A stretch of 64,000 nt of DNA from Lepidodermella squamata (GCA_047495785.1 JBLDXI010000042.1:3844001-3908000), one strand, 5' to 3'. Positions 45,255-57,008 are shown, numbered from the stretch's first letter. The notes: generated by a model not told the origin, from the letters alone. Translations and numbers: made by a program.

Positions 45255-46716
45255 ATGCTGATTGCTATTTTGCGCCATGGTATTAAAGCCGCCAATTTTA
45301 TCATTTTATTTACTAGTAACTTTGTTGTAGTAAAAATGGCCCGGCCGACTTACACGCTGCCAGTTCCGGCGCTTGAATTTGTCACTTTGGACTATATTCG
45401 AGAGGCGCATGAAGCAATTAAGCCTTTTATTGCGCGAACCCCAGTGATTTCAAACGAATATTTGACCCAACGAGTTTCGGACGCGGTTGGTCATGACGTG
45501 AATTTGTATTTAAAAGCCGAGCTTCTGCAAAAAACGGGCGTTTTCAAAGTTCGCGGGGCGTTGAATGCCGTGATAGCGGCGAAGGCTGCGAAGAACGGTG
45601 AGCCTCTACCCGGTGTGGTCACCTATTCGTCGGGCAATCACGGAGCTGCTACTGCCTATGCTGCGATGAGGCTGGGCGTCAAGGCAACGATTGTTGCGCC
45701 GAATTTTGCGACGCAGGCGAAGTTGAACAATATTGCGCAGTATGGTGCTGAAATTATTAAGGTGGAGCCGCGACCCGAAGCATTGAGGGCAGAGTGCGAG
45801 CGAATTGTGAGTCAACGTGGCTATTCGTTGATTTTTCCGGACAATCAGAAGGAGATCATGACTGGTCAGGTAAGACAAGTTATCTTAATATTAATTAATT
45901 CAGCGCTTTTTCTTCTTAAGTCTGATAACTTCGTGCAATTCATGCAATTTTTTTCATCCTCTTATAAGATATGGATGGATTTTCTAGATCAGGGGGATAA
46001 TTTTTGAGTTTTATGTTTCGGTGCACATAATTTTCATTATTTTCATTTTTGTTAGGGGACTTGCGCGGTCGAATTTATAGAAGACGTCCCAGAACTGGAA
46101 TGTATGTTGGCACCTGTCAGTGGCGGCGGTTTGATCTCTGGGTTGGCGTTGGCCGCGAAACACATGAAAAAAGATTTGAAAGGTTAGTTCAAGTTCACTT
46201 CTCATAGTTAGAACCCGGATATATGCGAAGATTTTTGAATTACCGAGAATTTATTTTGAAAATCCGAAAAATTGTTCTAGGTAATGGAAGTGCTCGAATT
46301 TCTAAGTTTTAGTTAATTATTTAGTGTTCGGAGTCGCGCCTATCGCCAAACAGTTGAATAAAGCCCTCGAAAACGGCGTAGTCCCGGAACATTGGTCACC
46401 CTCGAATTTCATCGACACGCACTGCGACGCCCTGAAGGCCCACCCTGGCAATCTAACCCTGCCCGTCATGTGCGAACTGCTCGAGAAGCAAGCGTTCGAT
46501 GTGACGGACGAAGACGCGGCGGCCGCGATGAAAATTTGCTGGCAGCGACTGAAACTGACCGTTGAACTCAGCTCGGCCACTGTCATTGCTACCCTTCTAT
46601 CGCCTGAATTCACGAAAGTTGTTCGGGATCAACATATTCGCCACATTGGCATTGTTTTGTCGGGTGGAAATGCTGATTTGGATGCTCCATTGCCCTGGAC
46701 TGTCTTGAAAAATTGA
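45255..46716 (+). CDS. Serine racemase/threonine dehydratase-like PLP enzyme, copy B
   Basis: Tandem duplicate of the gene at 40459. Exons 45255-45869, 46056-46182, 46325-46716 sit at the same splice positions and phases and give 377 aa; in-frame ATGs also exist at 45153 and 45336. The PLP lysine (KTGVFKVRGA), SSGNHG, SGGGL and LSGGN are all kept. Differences from copy A cluster in exon 1: Ala to Val two residues before the Lys, His to Tyr before SSGNHG, and a less basic N-terminal leader. The protein encoded by exon 3 is identical to copy A, while exon 1 differs at roughly 30 positions. Intron 1 is only 186 bp against 2.7 kb in copy A, so the big intron content was gained or lost after duplication. 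Confidence 0.88.
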
Positions 46717-46983
46717 AGACGATACAAATGAATGGAAAATGCAATATTATTTTAGTTTCCTGTAAAATCGAGATGATTAAAATTTTTTTATGAAAAATGA
46801 ACATCAATTATTCAAAATTCTGACTCGTGTTTTATTTTCGTACAAAAATTGCCAAATGTTCAGAGAGAGATTACTTTTTTACAAAAAGGTTACCAGTCGC
46901 AAAAGATGTTATTAATATAATATATATATATACTATAATTACTAAATAAATACCGTAGCGAAAAGCTAAATTGTTGCGTTGGT

Positions 46984-49900
46984 TCACACAAATACCGAAG
47001 AGAGCAGTCTTAGACAGAAGACTGTCACGAGGTGAAGGGCAAGTGAATGAGACGGTGATGAAACTGTCAATAATGAGGTGCTGAAATTATCAAGGCCGCC
47101 GACTAGACTTGCTGTTCCGCGTTTCACGGTTCCGGGTTGAACTGAAATCAAAGAAAAAAATTACATAAATAATTTTACAGGCAAATTTGAACAGGAAAAA
47201 TTCGATTTTCAAGTGAATTTTACAGCGAATATATATTTATGAAATTGCGAGTGCGGTTTTTTTTTTAATTTTGAAAATGTTCTGAAAATAGCTCTCACCA
47301 TTTAGCACAACAACTTTGTAGCTTTCGACAGCGTTGAGATCCGGAACCCGGCAAACGTAGTCACCAGCATGTCTCACTTCGGCCTTATACACAATAAGCG
47401 TGCTGTACAAGGTGCGTCCAACCGCGTGCTTCGTAATAAAATAGCCAGATTCGCGAGACGATTCCAGCTTTTCGCCATCTTTGAACCACTCGATGCTATT
47501 CGGAGCTCGTTCCGTGTGGGGGGAGAGTGATGTTGCGTTACACGATAATTCAACATTTTGACCCCGTTCGACATAATCGGTACCACCGATCGCCAAATCT
47601 GCGATAAAAAAATTATCAAATTAATTTTTGAAATTTTTTAAAAATTAAAATAAAATTTCAAGCAAATATTCTAAAAATACACACTCGCGCTAAAAATTAA
47701 CGGCTAATTGGCAAAATCGTTTAAAAAAATCAAAAATCGGCAGGCGTGGGGTGAAAATTAATTTATTAGCTATTTTCTTGCCAACTTTTGTTACCTCCGG
47801 CTAACGTGTAAGGAGCCAGAGCCTTGCTGTTATGCAAGTGTTTACTGCGCCGCGTCGACAAACTTTGTCTCGACGGCGCCAAGGTTGGCATGACAAGGCT
47901 AGGGTGGTTAGTTATATAGCTAGGCACAACAACTAGCGACTCGGCTGGCAGCGGCTGCAGGTGGATCGGAATTGATGGCGCGGTCACGTGATCGTCTTGC
48001 TGTTGTTGTTGATGCTTCAGGGCGGTTATCAAATCGAGCAAAACTGTGCGCGGCAGAGCCGTCATGCCCGCCAGTTTAGTTACCAGTAGCGAGTCAGAGC
48101 GACCGGCCTCATGGCCGTCAATTACAAGAAGCGGGATATCTAATTTTATATAGCAATAAGGGTTGCATTTTAATTTGTTAGTTTTTCTGTTTTATTTCAA
48201 GGCTAGATATTTATTTATCAAATTTTAGCTAGCTATATTCCAGCACCACTCGACTAGCTCTGTCACGACTAAATTGAGGAATTTTTTTTATTCAGAACGA
48301 GACTATTTGAGATTTATTCCGAAAATGAACCTTATCTTAAATGAATAATGCCCGAACCTATTAGGTACACGTGATTTGTCCGCCTTCATTGCCCATTGAA
48401 AGGTCTATTATTGTAAAAAACCTTGTAAGGTTTCTAGGGTGACTAAAATCACAGGGTAGGCTAAAATAGGCTAAAATATCCAAAAATTGGCATTTCATCA
48501 AGCCGTGAAGTTGCTGAAGAGTCGCGAATAAAAATCAGCCAGTCTTAGTCTTAAAGATGATCTGGGAAGGATTTATTTGATATCAAAAATATGAAACGGC
48601 GTCTTCCTAAATGGTTCTAAGTAATATTGAGGTTCCACCATTGAATTTAAGGGTTCTATACCTACTTTTTGCGAATATAAGCAATTTTGAATTTTTCCTT
48701 GATTGATCGATAATGATGCCCTAATTTTAGCTACCTGGTTCCCTAAGGTAAGTAGAATAATTTCCACTTTTGGCCTCCTATACTGCGGAAATCGGAAAAA
48801 TCACTGATTTGAAAAATCGATAACAGAAAATCGATATCGGTTCTGCAGGCTGAGATATAACTCACAAAATAACCTCCGATACGCAAAATACGCGTAACAG
48901 TGAAACCTTGGTAGCAGAACAATTTAGATTCAAAAGGAGACATGAAACTTGAAAAACCGAAGTAGGGAATTTTGAACTGGAACCTCAAATTTAGTGGCGA
49001 AACCCGAAATTTAGGACACCCGATCGAAAGCCTTGGTATTTGGCTAGAGACAGTATGGAATCCTGAAATCTTACGTTTCTAGGCCGATTTAAACAATTCC
49101 CAATTGAATTGTAAATTGAAAAATGTACAGATATGCGTTGGTTGAACCAAAACACTCGCCGATTTTGTAGTAAACTTTTCAAAAATTAGCTAAAACTGCT
49201 CTTTGTTTCAAACTAGTTCCAAGATTTTTCATAGTTTCCCCCCTCAACGGAATATAGGTACCTTTTCAAACTCTGGATAATAAAAAATCTTGCTGAATTC
49301 ATATCGCATTCTGAATTAGGTCTATATGGGTTCCTAATCATAGCTAGGAAGTTATAGGTTATAAAGAGCTGGTCTATTAGTAGAAGAAATTAGAGCAAGT
49401 CCGCGTAAAGCTCCTCTCATTAATTTTTACCTCGAACTCGAAGTAGCACGTGCCGTTCCAGGTAAGTCCCATCGTCCTGTATGACATTAACCTGACACCG
49501 GTAGATGCCCGAATCTGACAGCTTCGCCTCCTTAATGATAAGCGACCACTCGCCAGTCATCGCATTGCCATCAGCCGATATCCTTTCGTCCAGTACATGG
49601 CGAGCCCTAGCGATGGTCAGCGGTACCATCTGATCAGCCCGGCGCCATATCACCAAATGGCTGCCCAAATTCCGAACCACGCATTTCAAGGCCGTCGTCT
49701 CGCCTGGGTTAACGGTTACGTTCGAACTAGACATGGCATCGACGAAGTAAGGCATTTCTTCTGGGGAGAGTTTAGACAACTGGCTGGGTCCAGGATCGCC
49801 CCCGCCCCCGTCGTCTTCGTCCTCGTAGCTTGGCAGGGGCGGTAAATCACTGTTGTAATACGCTGCGCTGTTATTTCGAGAATTGCTATCGGTCTTATCG

Positions 49901-50010
49901 CCGCCTTCATTTTCGGTTTTCCGATCAGGGTCAAGGCTGTCGAAAGACCCACTTACAATATCAGCAACAATAGCAAAAAATATCGATCTGATTAAAATTG
50001 AGCCTTTCAT
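46984..50010 (-). CDS. GPI-type two-Ig-domain adhesion protein (DIP/lachesin/IgLON-like)
   Basis: Cell-surface recognition molecule by family. Exons 50010-49431, 48139-47795, 47598-47299, 47141-46984 all have phase-1 junctions, 460 aa. Seen: signal peptide (1-21), acidic/Gly linker (22-85), V-type Ig domain (about 86-193; LKC, VIWRRAD, DSGIYRCQVN), a Gln/Ser/Leu-rich linker made by exon 2 (194-308), and a second Ig domain (309-408; ELSC, IEWFKDGEKL, AGDYVCRV). The C-terminus is a short hydrophobic segment without cytoplasmic residues (HLVTVFCLRLLSSVFV), as in GPI-anchored proteins. Exon 2 is phase-symmetric, so skipping it would leave the two Ig domains directly joined. The ATG abuts an acceptor (TTTTTGATAG). 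Confidence 0.85.
48140..49430. other. Intron 1 of the Ig-domain gene
   Basis: 1,291 bp, AT-rich. A weak third copy of the GGTTCC-type dispersed repeat lies around 48590-48800 (TTGAATTTAAGGGTTCTATA). No exon supported. Confidence 0.5.
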
Positions 50011-50140
50011 CTATCAAAAATTCGTGAAAAATAATTAAATTTAAAATTGAAATCAATTTTAATTTTCGAAGTGCTCTTTGATAAACAGTTTTCTTAAAAT
50101 TGGGTATTTCGGCAAAACGATGATTAGGAGCCAAAGTTAT

Positions 50141-50175
50141 GGGGTTAGGGTTCAGGGTTAAGGTTAGGGTTAGGT
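50141..50175 (+). repeat. Degenerate TTAGGG-like short array
   Basis: GGGGTTAGGGTTCAGGGTTA followed by AGGTTAGGGTTAGG: about five imperfect hexamers. Too short to be a telomere. Confidence 0.6.
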
Positions 50176-50305
50176 CGAGTTTCGGATTTCTACCAAGTTC
50201 GATTTTAGGCTAAGGTCATTTTCATGCGGAAAAAATGGCTACATTTTCGGAACCCTCATTTTCGCTATATATAAACCGAAAATTGTCCGCTGGCATTTCC
50301 TAAAT

Positions 50306-50759
50306 CAGCGCTTCTCAAACGGTGGGTCGCGACCCCCGCGGGGGTCTCGGGCCAATTTTTGAGGGGTCGCGGACCGGTCCAAGGGTCGCGGGGGTCGACT
50401 GATCATTTTGATAAAACTAAAACATTTGAAGATTTGATCCATTTTATGGTCACTCTTCCAGAAAATTATTGACAAATAGCGTCAGCTAAAGCTCGCTTCG
50501 CTCGCCACCCACAATATTTGACTTAAAACCGGTCGAAAATGCGGCTTGGAACCTCATATATGTAGAAGTTTCAGGAAATGTTTAGAAAAATGGATCGAAA
50601 TTGTGCAATATTTGACCATTTTGTCGTAGAATTTCGGAATTTGAGGCATCTTTTGCTACACCAAAAAACCATAAAAATTTAAAAAAAATCGGTAGGGGTC
50701 GCAGCCTGGTGAGAATGTAAATTTTGGGGTCGCCGAGGGTCAGGTATTGAGAAGCCCTG
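50306..50759. mobile_element. hAT-type non-autonomous element
   Basis: The left end CAGCGCTTCTCAAACGGTGG and the right end ...TATTGAGAAGCCCTG give inverted termini CAG(C/G)GCTTCTCAA. GGGTCGCGACCC blocks sit inside both ends, the pattern of hAT/Charlie-like elements (CAGTGGTTCTCAA...GGGTCGCGACCC). The interior is 454 bp with no ORF. A 16-bp palindrome, GACCCCCGCGGGGGTC, is at 50331-50346. A clean 8-bp target duplication was not found; TCCTAAAT on the left resembles ACCTAAAT a few bases outside the right end. Confidence 0.65.
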
Positions 50760-52003
50760 TTAGGACCTAAATGTTTCCAGCTCGAATTTAATAAAAATAG
50801 TCTCTATGAAATATTGTACGCTTTAATTTTTAAAAATGTCTGAAATCCTTTTTTGCACTGAAAGAAATTATTAAAAAATATTTAAGGGATTTATATTTCC
50901 CATCTTAGAGAGAAGCGTAAAAATGAATATTAATTAAGGCAGTATTTTTTAACTGGAAATATAATTCGCTAAATTTAGAATTTCTCCAGATTTTTCCTGG
51001 GTTATTGCAAAAGAGTGGTGGGCCCCCGAGAGTTAATACTTAAAATCAAGCATACACTTGAGAAAAAGGTGACGGAAAGTTTGATAATATTAAGTGATCG
51101 AATATTAAAGAGAAAAAATGAGTATTATTGCGGAAACTATTTATTGAAGCTGTTCCGACCGCAAAAACATAAACGGGGCAAGAGAAATATTGCGCCGGCT
51201 GAAAGCTGAAAATATAGCCGGCGGCACACCTGTTGTGACAAAAGTGACGTTTGCTTCTATTATTAATACGTGTCAATTTTGAGACCGGCCCTCGTCGCGT
51301 TGTCTAAGACGAACAAAATCTAAGACGTGTGCTGCTGCTTTTGCTAATAAAACACACACAGACAGCAGCAAGGTATCTGTTTTGTGGGAAAACAAATGTT
51401 AAATTTAAAGAAAGCCGCGCTTGTTTCGATCGACGCCGCGCGCTATAATGCGATATGCTACATTTTATACAGGGCCATTGTTGTTCGCGGCTCTGAGGGA
51501 CCTTGGGCGCGCGTAAAACTAGTAATTTTGTTGTTGCTCGCAAACAATCGGCGCGAGAAAAAGACGACGACGACGCAGAAAACTGAGCATCATCTTTGTC
51601 GAGTAAGTAATCGTTTCGTCGTCGGGCCCTGCTGCTGGTTAGCAGCTGCGCCGTGTTAACACAATGCGACGCCGGCCGGCTAACCTGTAAATTAAGTATT
51701 AAAATGCAATTTACAACAACCGCGCCCCGCGCATCCACGATTATGATATTATACGCGCAAAAAGAGCGCGCTGTCTTGTCTTGTCTTCATATTAACATAT
51801 ACAGCCATGATGTTATTATATGTGGCGTGCGTTATAGGGTTAGCTAAGCGTAAAGCAGACCGGCTATGTTGTGACTAATCGGCCAGTGGCGAAAAATTGT
51901 GTTGTTTTTCCGGCGAACAAAAATGTGTCCGGTGTTGTGATGGGAGTGAGAAAATACGGCCGTGTATATCTTGTTGTACCCCGGGTCGCTAATTCAATTA
52001 CAG

Positions 52004-52255
52004 GATTGCCGCTGTATAATTTGTGATTTCTATCCGTTTTTTCGTTTTCAAAACAATAACAACGCTAAGAAATATTTAAAGCAAATAACATCGGAGGAAA
52101 ATTTTAAGAAAAATCTACATTTTAATTATATTCACGCATGTATTAGGCTTGGAGGAATGAATCCTCCTAAAATGCCTGTTAAACCTACAAGTTTCGAGAA
52201 CCAGTGGAGACATTAGTTGGTTCTTTCAAATAACTGTACCTACTGTTCAAATAAA
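52004..52255 (+). CDS. Candidate terminal exon of an unrecognised plus-strand gene
   Basis: After an acceptor (TTCAATTACAG, ending 52003), 71 codons run to a TAG at 52214. The frame starts with Cys-rich sequence (DCRCIICDFYPF) and ends with codon-like sequence (NYIHACIRLGGMNPPKMP...FENQWRH). A canonical AATAAA follows at 52250-52255, 34 nt past the stop. No upstream exon was located and no family is recognised. It may be chance or part of an old insertion. Confidence 0.3.
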
Positions 52256-54422
52256 AGTAAACCAGTATTTTGCAATGCATCCATAGAACTTTGTGATAAA
52301 TCGTGAGAATTTGGGGAAAAAATGAAAATGGCCATTTTTAGCAAAGGAATCAAGGTTCCGGTAGAAGGTAAGACAGCCGCTAATAAAATGAAACGGAAGA
52401 GGGAAAGTTATTAATCTTCTCTCAGTATCAGCAATCAGCATAGATAATTTTAATGATTTCGTCGAAATAAAGCTGGAAATTTAGGTACAATAAGAGAGTA
52501 AGCCCAAGCTACTACAGTCGAAAAAAGTAAGTTTGAAAAGAGTTGGTTAAACGAAAAAAAACGATGGAAAAACCCGGTATAATTATCCCACGTGGTAACG
52601 CTTTCTGGTTCGAAATTCGAAATAATTTATATAAAACTAGGGAAATGAGAGAAAATGAATAACATTAGGTTCCTAAAATCTGATGAAACAATCCATAAAT
52701 TTACGGCTTTGGCATAAAAAAATGCGAGTGCACAAAAAAGCAATAATCATCTAGAATTACGCGTGTAGCGAATATAAAAACTGGGCCATGCGAAATAAAA
52801 CATTGATAACATGGTTTCGGAATAAAAAAAACGTAAATCTCAAGAAGCTCTTGATCGAGTTGGGACAGACCAAGTTAATTTCCCGGAAAGATATTAATCC
52901 TACTTAGTGCAAGTGAAGCTGTTATAATGAATCCCCCGAGCCGGTATTAAAAACGACGCGCGAGTGTCTGTTTAAGGAAGACGATGATTATCGCGTTTAA
53001 TAATGAGAAGACGAGCTCGGTATATCGGTTACACTGTATGGTTTGGCGGGGAATATATACAACAGACTAAACACACTTTCTTCATTTACACTGCTAACGT
53101 CGTGTTATTATTACCTATTCAAAGTGACTCGCGATAGATGATGATGACCTAGCTGTAAGAAAAGCGCGCTTTCTTTTCGGCCTAGGGATTAGGATACTCG
53201 CGTAAGTATAGCGTGCGCTTCACAGATAATAATAGGTAATATCCTATATATGTTTTACCTAGAATCGCAGCTTTTCACTTTGCGTGATTAGTTTTCCGTG
53301 TTCGTCTTTTAATAGCTGGCGCTTGCTTTGAACTGAAAAACATATATCGACGATTAGTTATGGACGGTTCCCCCGTCTTCTCAAAGGCCCTCTTAAAGGT
53401 GTTTATGTTTACTCAACACGCATTCGAAAACGAATATTTTATAGTCTTCCGCCTATGATGTATAGCATACAGTAGTAGTGTACAAGGTATAAAAAGGGCC
53501 CACTCTCATTTCTGCTATTGAGCTGCTATATCAATATACCTGGACTTACATCGGCGTAATACAAGGGGTCAACTTTACCGTATAATACGATAATATAATA
53601 TTTTATTTATTGTTCCGCCGCTGTTCTTTTGTTTTTCGCGCATTTCTTCTTGTTAAGTGAGTGAACAAACGCTGAAAACAAACGTAGATAGGAATCCTAT
53701 TGACCGACCGCGCACGTAATTAACCGCACGCGCGTTTGATTTATTGCCCCCGCGCCAACGTAAGTAAGTAATCAGCCAACGCGCTCCATTGGCCGCGCAT
53801 ATTTTCACCTCATCGCGCTCAATTTTTTTCGATTCCATCGCGATTTTTTTTACGTCGTTGAAACTCAAACAAAAGCCGGTGCAATCGAACCGGAACCGAA
53901 AACAACAACAAAAACAAACGCACTTGAAATCGTATTAGCACTTTTCGTTTTATTGAGTTCTCTCAGTTCATCATCTGGTTTCATGTTTTATATATATATA
54001 TTGATAATAATATTCGAAAAACAAACCAAAAGCTCTTTTTACAGATTTCTTCCGTCAAGTACAAGATGAGATGCGCATCAATTATTTACAAATTCATTCG
54101 TAAATAAACTAGCTGTTTACAGATATTTTATTATATGAGATACAGGGTACTGGGCTTGTCCGAAAAATTGCCCCAAAAATTGATTTCGTCTCTATAATAA
54201 TAAATTCAATTTTTTGTTATGAAAGTTCTGGATTAAAGAAAAGATCAAAAAAGCACACATTATGATGATGTGATTCAACGCGTTGACCAGATGAATCTTT
54301 TTTGAAAAAAATTGTTAAGAAACAACCGCAAAAATCGGTATATATAACGAGGTTCATTTTACGCAATTTGTTGGTCGCGGGAGTAAAAATATTATTTTTG
54401 CCATATTTTTTTTCACTAATTT

Positions 54423-57008
54423 TCAGCGCCCATTTCCGACCCGCAGCTGCTGCAGGGGTGATGGAATGACCGGGGCCGGGCCGGGTGCGCCGAGTCGCTC
54501 GGCCTTCTCCTGCAACCGGCCGCTCAAATCTTCGATATCGACCAGCAACGCGTCCTGGGCCGTGTGCAAATCGTCGCGTTCCTCCAACAAATTGACTAAT
54601 TCGCGATTTTGGCCGTCGATATCCGACCGCATCTGGTTTAGGATGAGTTGCAGTTTCGCCCCAGATAGCGACCAGAGGTAGCGCTGTAGCGCGTGGGGCG
54701 AGCGGGGCGACTCTTGCCGGCCTTGGAACCGCCGCATTTGGTTCTGCGTTTGCAGCCACTCGCAGAACCCGGGCACCATGCGCTCAGCAGCACTGCGCTT
54801 CCGCCGGTATTTCGCCATCTCCTTTTCAACCTACGAAAAATTAAAAATTAATACATCATAAATCGATAGTAGACCGAATTTTGAGAATTTATTAGAACTG
54901 GAACACGCAATTCTGAGATTTTAATGGACTGGAACTAGAATATATCACGCAAGTACCAGAAATCAGTGCGATTCAAATTGACCGTAAAATTTCGACCGAA
55001 AATGCTAGATCTGATTGCTTCCACAATTTCTTCCTGAACCGACTTGTTAATATTTGGAATGAGCTACCTGGAAGTGCTTTTGATATTGACAAAACGCGTA
55101 TTATTAATCAAATGATATCTTCAAAAATAATATTAGAAAGACTGACTTGAAAAATTATCCACTTTCACAATGTAAATTGTAAGGGCCGATGTAAGTGGTC
55201 CTTGCCGGCCCTTTCTGCCCGCGAAACCTGGATCGATTGGCCTCCTTTTTCCAATTTTGAAAAGGTCGAATTTTTGTTACTTTTTTCTCGTAAATTGCCA
55301 CGTTTTTTCCCTAGATACTTGATGGCGCATTATTTCTCTTTCGCATTTGCTGTGGACTGGTGACGAAATTATTCGTGGGGCGACTAGCGGTGAAAGTGGC
55401 AGTGAAGAGTTGGCGAGAACTGTCGGGGACTGCGAAAAATTCGCATTAGTGTGCTGCTGCCATTGCCAGTGGTGCATGCGGCTTGGGTGGCTATGTGGCC
55501 GATCACTGTCGTCATCGCTGTTGTATTTAGTTCATTCCTGATGACCATTAAATTTCGAAATAATGGCGAATAAGCGCGTTATCTTTATTTTGCTTTGACT
55601 GATTCCAAGCAATCTAAACGACACCTCGATCTCGCCAGGCGATGATGTTCTTTTCGATGCTACGGATTCAGTCGGAAGGCTGCAAGAATTCTGTTTCCAA
55701 CTACCTGAAGGACAATTCGACCTTGATACTTGTAAACATTTTCACTCGTTTCAGTTTGGAGGACGCCGTACAGACAGCTGCTTGCACCGAAATGGTCGGG
55801 GACGCAGGAGGCTAGCTCCGCACGAGTTTGCCGTCGCATCGTTACGGGTGTAATGAATTAGGGCATAACTTAGGCGACTGCTTGGATCTTATTTTTGTCA
55901 ATGGCTTCCCTAAATTTCCACCTTATGAAGTCAGGGCCGGCTATCGTCTGCGGAAATCCACCAAGTGAGTTCACCGCGGTTTTCCGACATTTGGGTCATC
56001 ACAATTGCATAGTGGGTCGATCCTACAAGTAACGAGTCCGCCGTCACCCCGAGTCCACCTCGTTTTCCATCGATTTTTCGGGGCAAATCAGATTCTTGAA
56101 ATACGCATCACCTTAAACGCTACCCATCAAGCACAGCGTGTCCCATACGTTGCGCGATTTGTAATTTTGGGAAATTTGTTTAGGAATTCAAACTAATTTT
56201 TCAAATTATGCACAAAGAAAGAATCTCCCATAATTTATCCACAATTTTACCGAAGAAACTACAAAATAACCGGAGAAAACCCTGAAAACCCCGGTGGTAA
56301 CAGGTTCGGTAATTTTCGGTTTTTACCTGGTTGGATCAAATTTCTTCATATTTTTTAGTCCCATTCGCAAGATACATAAATTATTACTATTCTTATGGCA
56401 TTTGAAATTATTCCAAGACTTTTCGTGGCATGAGATATGAATTCCCCTTCATTTTAGAGTTTCTGATCCCTTTCCGTGCATTTCCTTCGTTTGCGTTGCT
56501 TATGGGAGACATTTTCCCTTATGCGTTTCCATAAATTAGGAAAAAAATTGGCTCCAAAACAAAATAAAAAGTTGTATTGATAACTAACCTGAAGTTGCAT
56601 GACCGCCATGCGAGCAGCTTGAGCATAGGCGATATTCGCCTCCTGCCTCAGCAACGCGTACCGTTCGATCAACGCCGTCACAAAATCGGCGGTTGCCAAC
56701 GAATTCGACGAGGCCGAAACAGATTCGGACGAGGTGGACGATGCGGAACACGAGGCTGACGACGGCGCGAACGTCAACGGCTTCAAACTGATGCCATTCA
56801 CCGCATCGTCCGTCGTCGAGCCGGCCGAGGCGCCGCTGACGGAGGCCGTCAAATCGACGCCCTCGTCCGTGAGACCCGCCGTCGACGACTGAGCACCGGC
56901 GTCGATTTCCGAGTCTGAACTCGTTTCGTTGAGGAAGCAAATTTGTAAACTGGTATTCTGCGGCCGTAATAACCGGGTACTTAACCGCGAAGATCCGCCC
57001 GATGACAT
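54423..57008 (-). CDS. SCHIP1: Schwannomin-interacting protein 1 homologue
   Basis: Coiled-coil scaffold that in mammals and flies interacts with merlin (NF2) and cortical/axon-initial-segment partners. Exons 57008-56589 and 54830-54423 give 275 aa. Seen: a Ser/Thr-rich acidic N-terminus (1-110), a helical segment at the splice site (FVTALIERYALLRQEANIAY...MQLQ|VEKEMAKYRRKR), and the diagnostic C-terminal coiled coil (199-252) with LILNQMRSDIDGQNRELV and RDDLHTAQDALLVDIEDL, matching the RDELHMEQDAMLVDIEDL-type core of SCHIP1. The Pro-rich last 20 residues are not conserved. The ATG lies one base after an acceptor-like TATATATAG, so an upstream exon or trans-splicing is possible. The intron is 1,758 bp with LINE debris. 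Confidence 0.87.
54960..55260 (+). mobile_element. LINE 3' fragment in SCHIP1 intron
   Basis: Plus-strand 55003-55150 reads RSDCFHNFFLNRLVNIWNEL, then PGSAFDID. This is the (N/F)FF..R.V..WN.LP motif common at the end of non-LTR reverse transcriptases. It is followed by sequence encoding CKGRCKWSLPALSARE. No intact reverse transcriptase core is present. Confidence 0.55.
55600..56200 (+). mobile_element. Decayed LINE endonuclease-end fragment
   Basis: One frame reads NELGHNLGDCLDLIFVNGFP and another PSPRVHLVFHRF. The G.(N/D).LDLIF.N pattern is typical of the C-terminal part of LINE apurinic endonuclease domains. Stops and frameshifts interrupt it. It may or may not belong to the same insertion as the fragment at 54960. 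Confidence 0.4.
56200..56520 (+). repeat. Dispersed repeat, copy B (SCHIP1 intron)
   Basis: Same-orientation relative of 4529-4875, with CGTTTGCGTTGCTTATGGGA at 56489-56508 and the other shared blocks in order. Confidence 0.5.

Larger units (their letters stand above)
50011..54422. other. 4.4-kb intergenic region
   Basis: Between the 5' end of the Ig gene and the 3' end of the SCHIP1 homologue. It holds TTAGGG-like repeats (50141-50175), a hAT-type non-autonomous element (50306-50759) and a candidate terminal exon at 52004-52216. The rest is AT-rich with CG-rich islands (51410-51740) and no supported gene. Confidence 0.5.
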
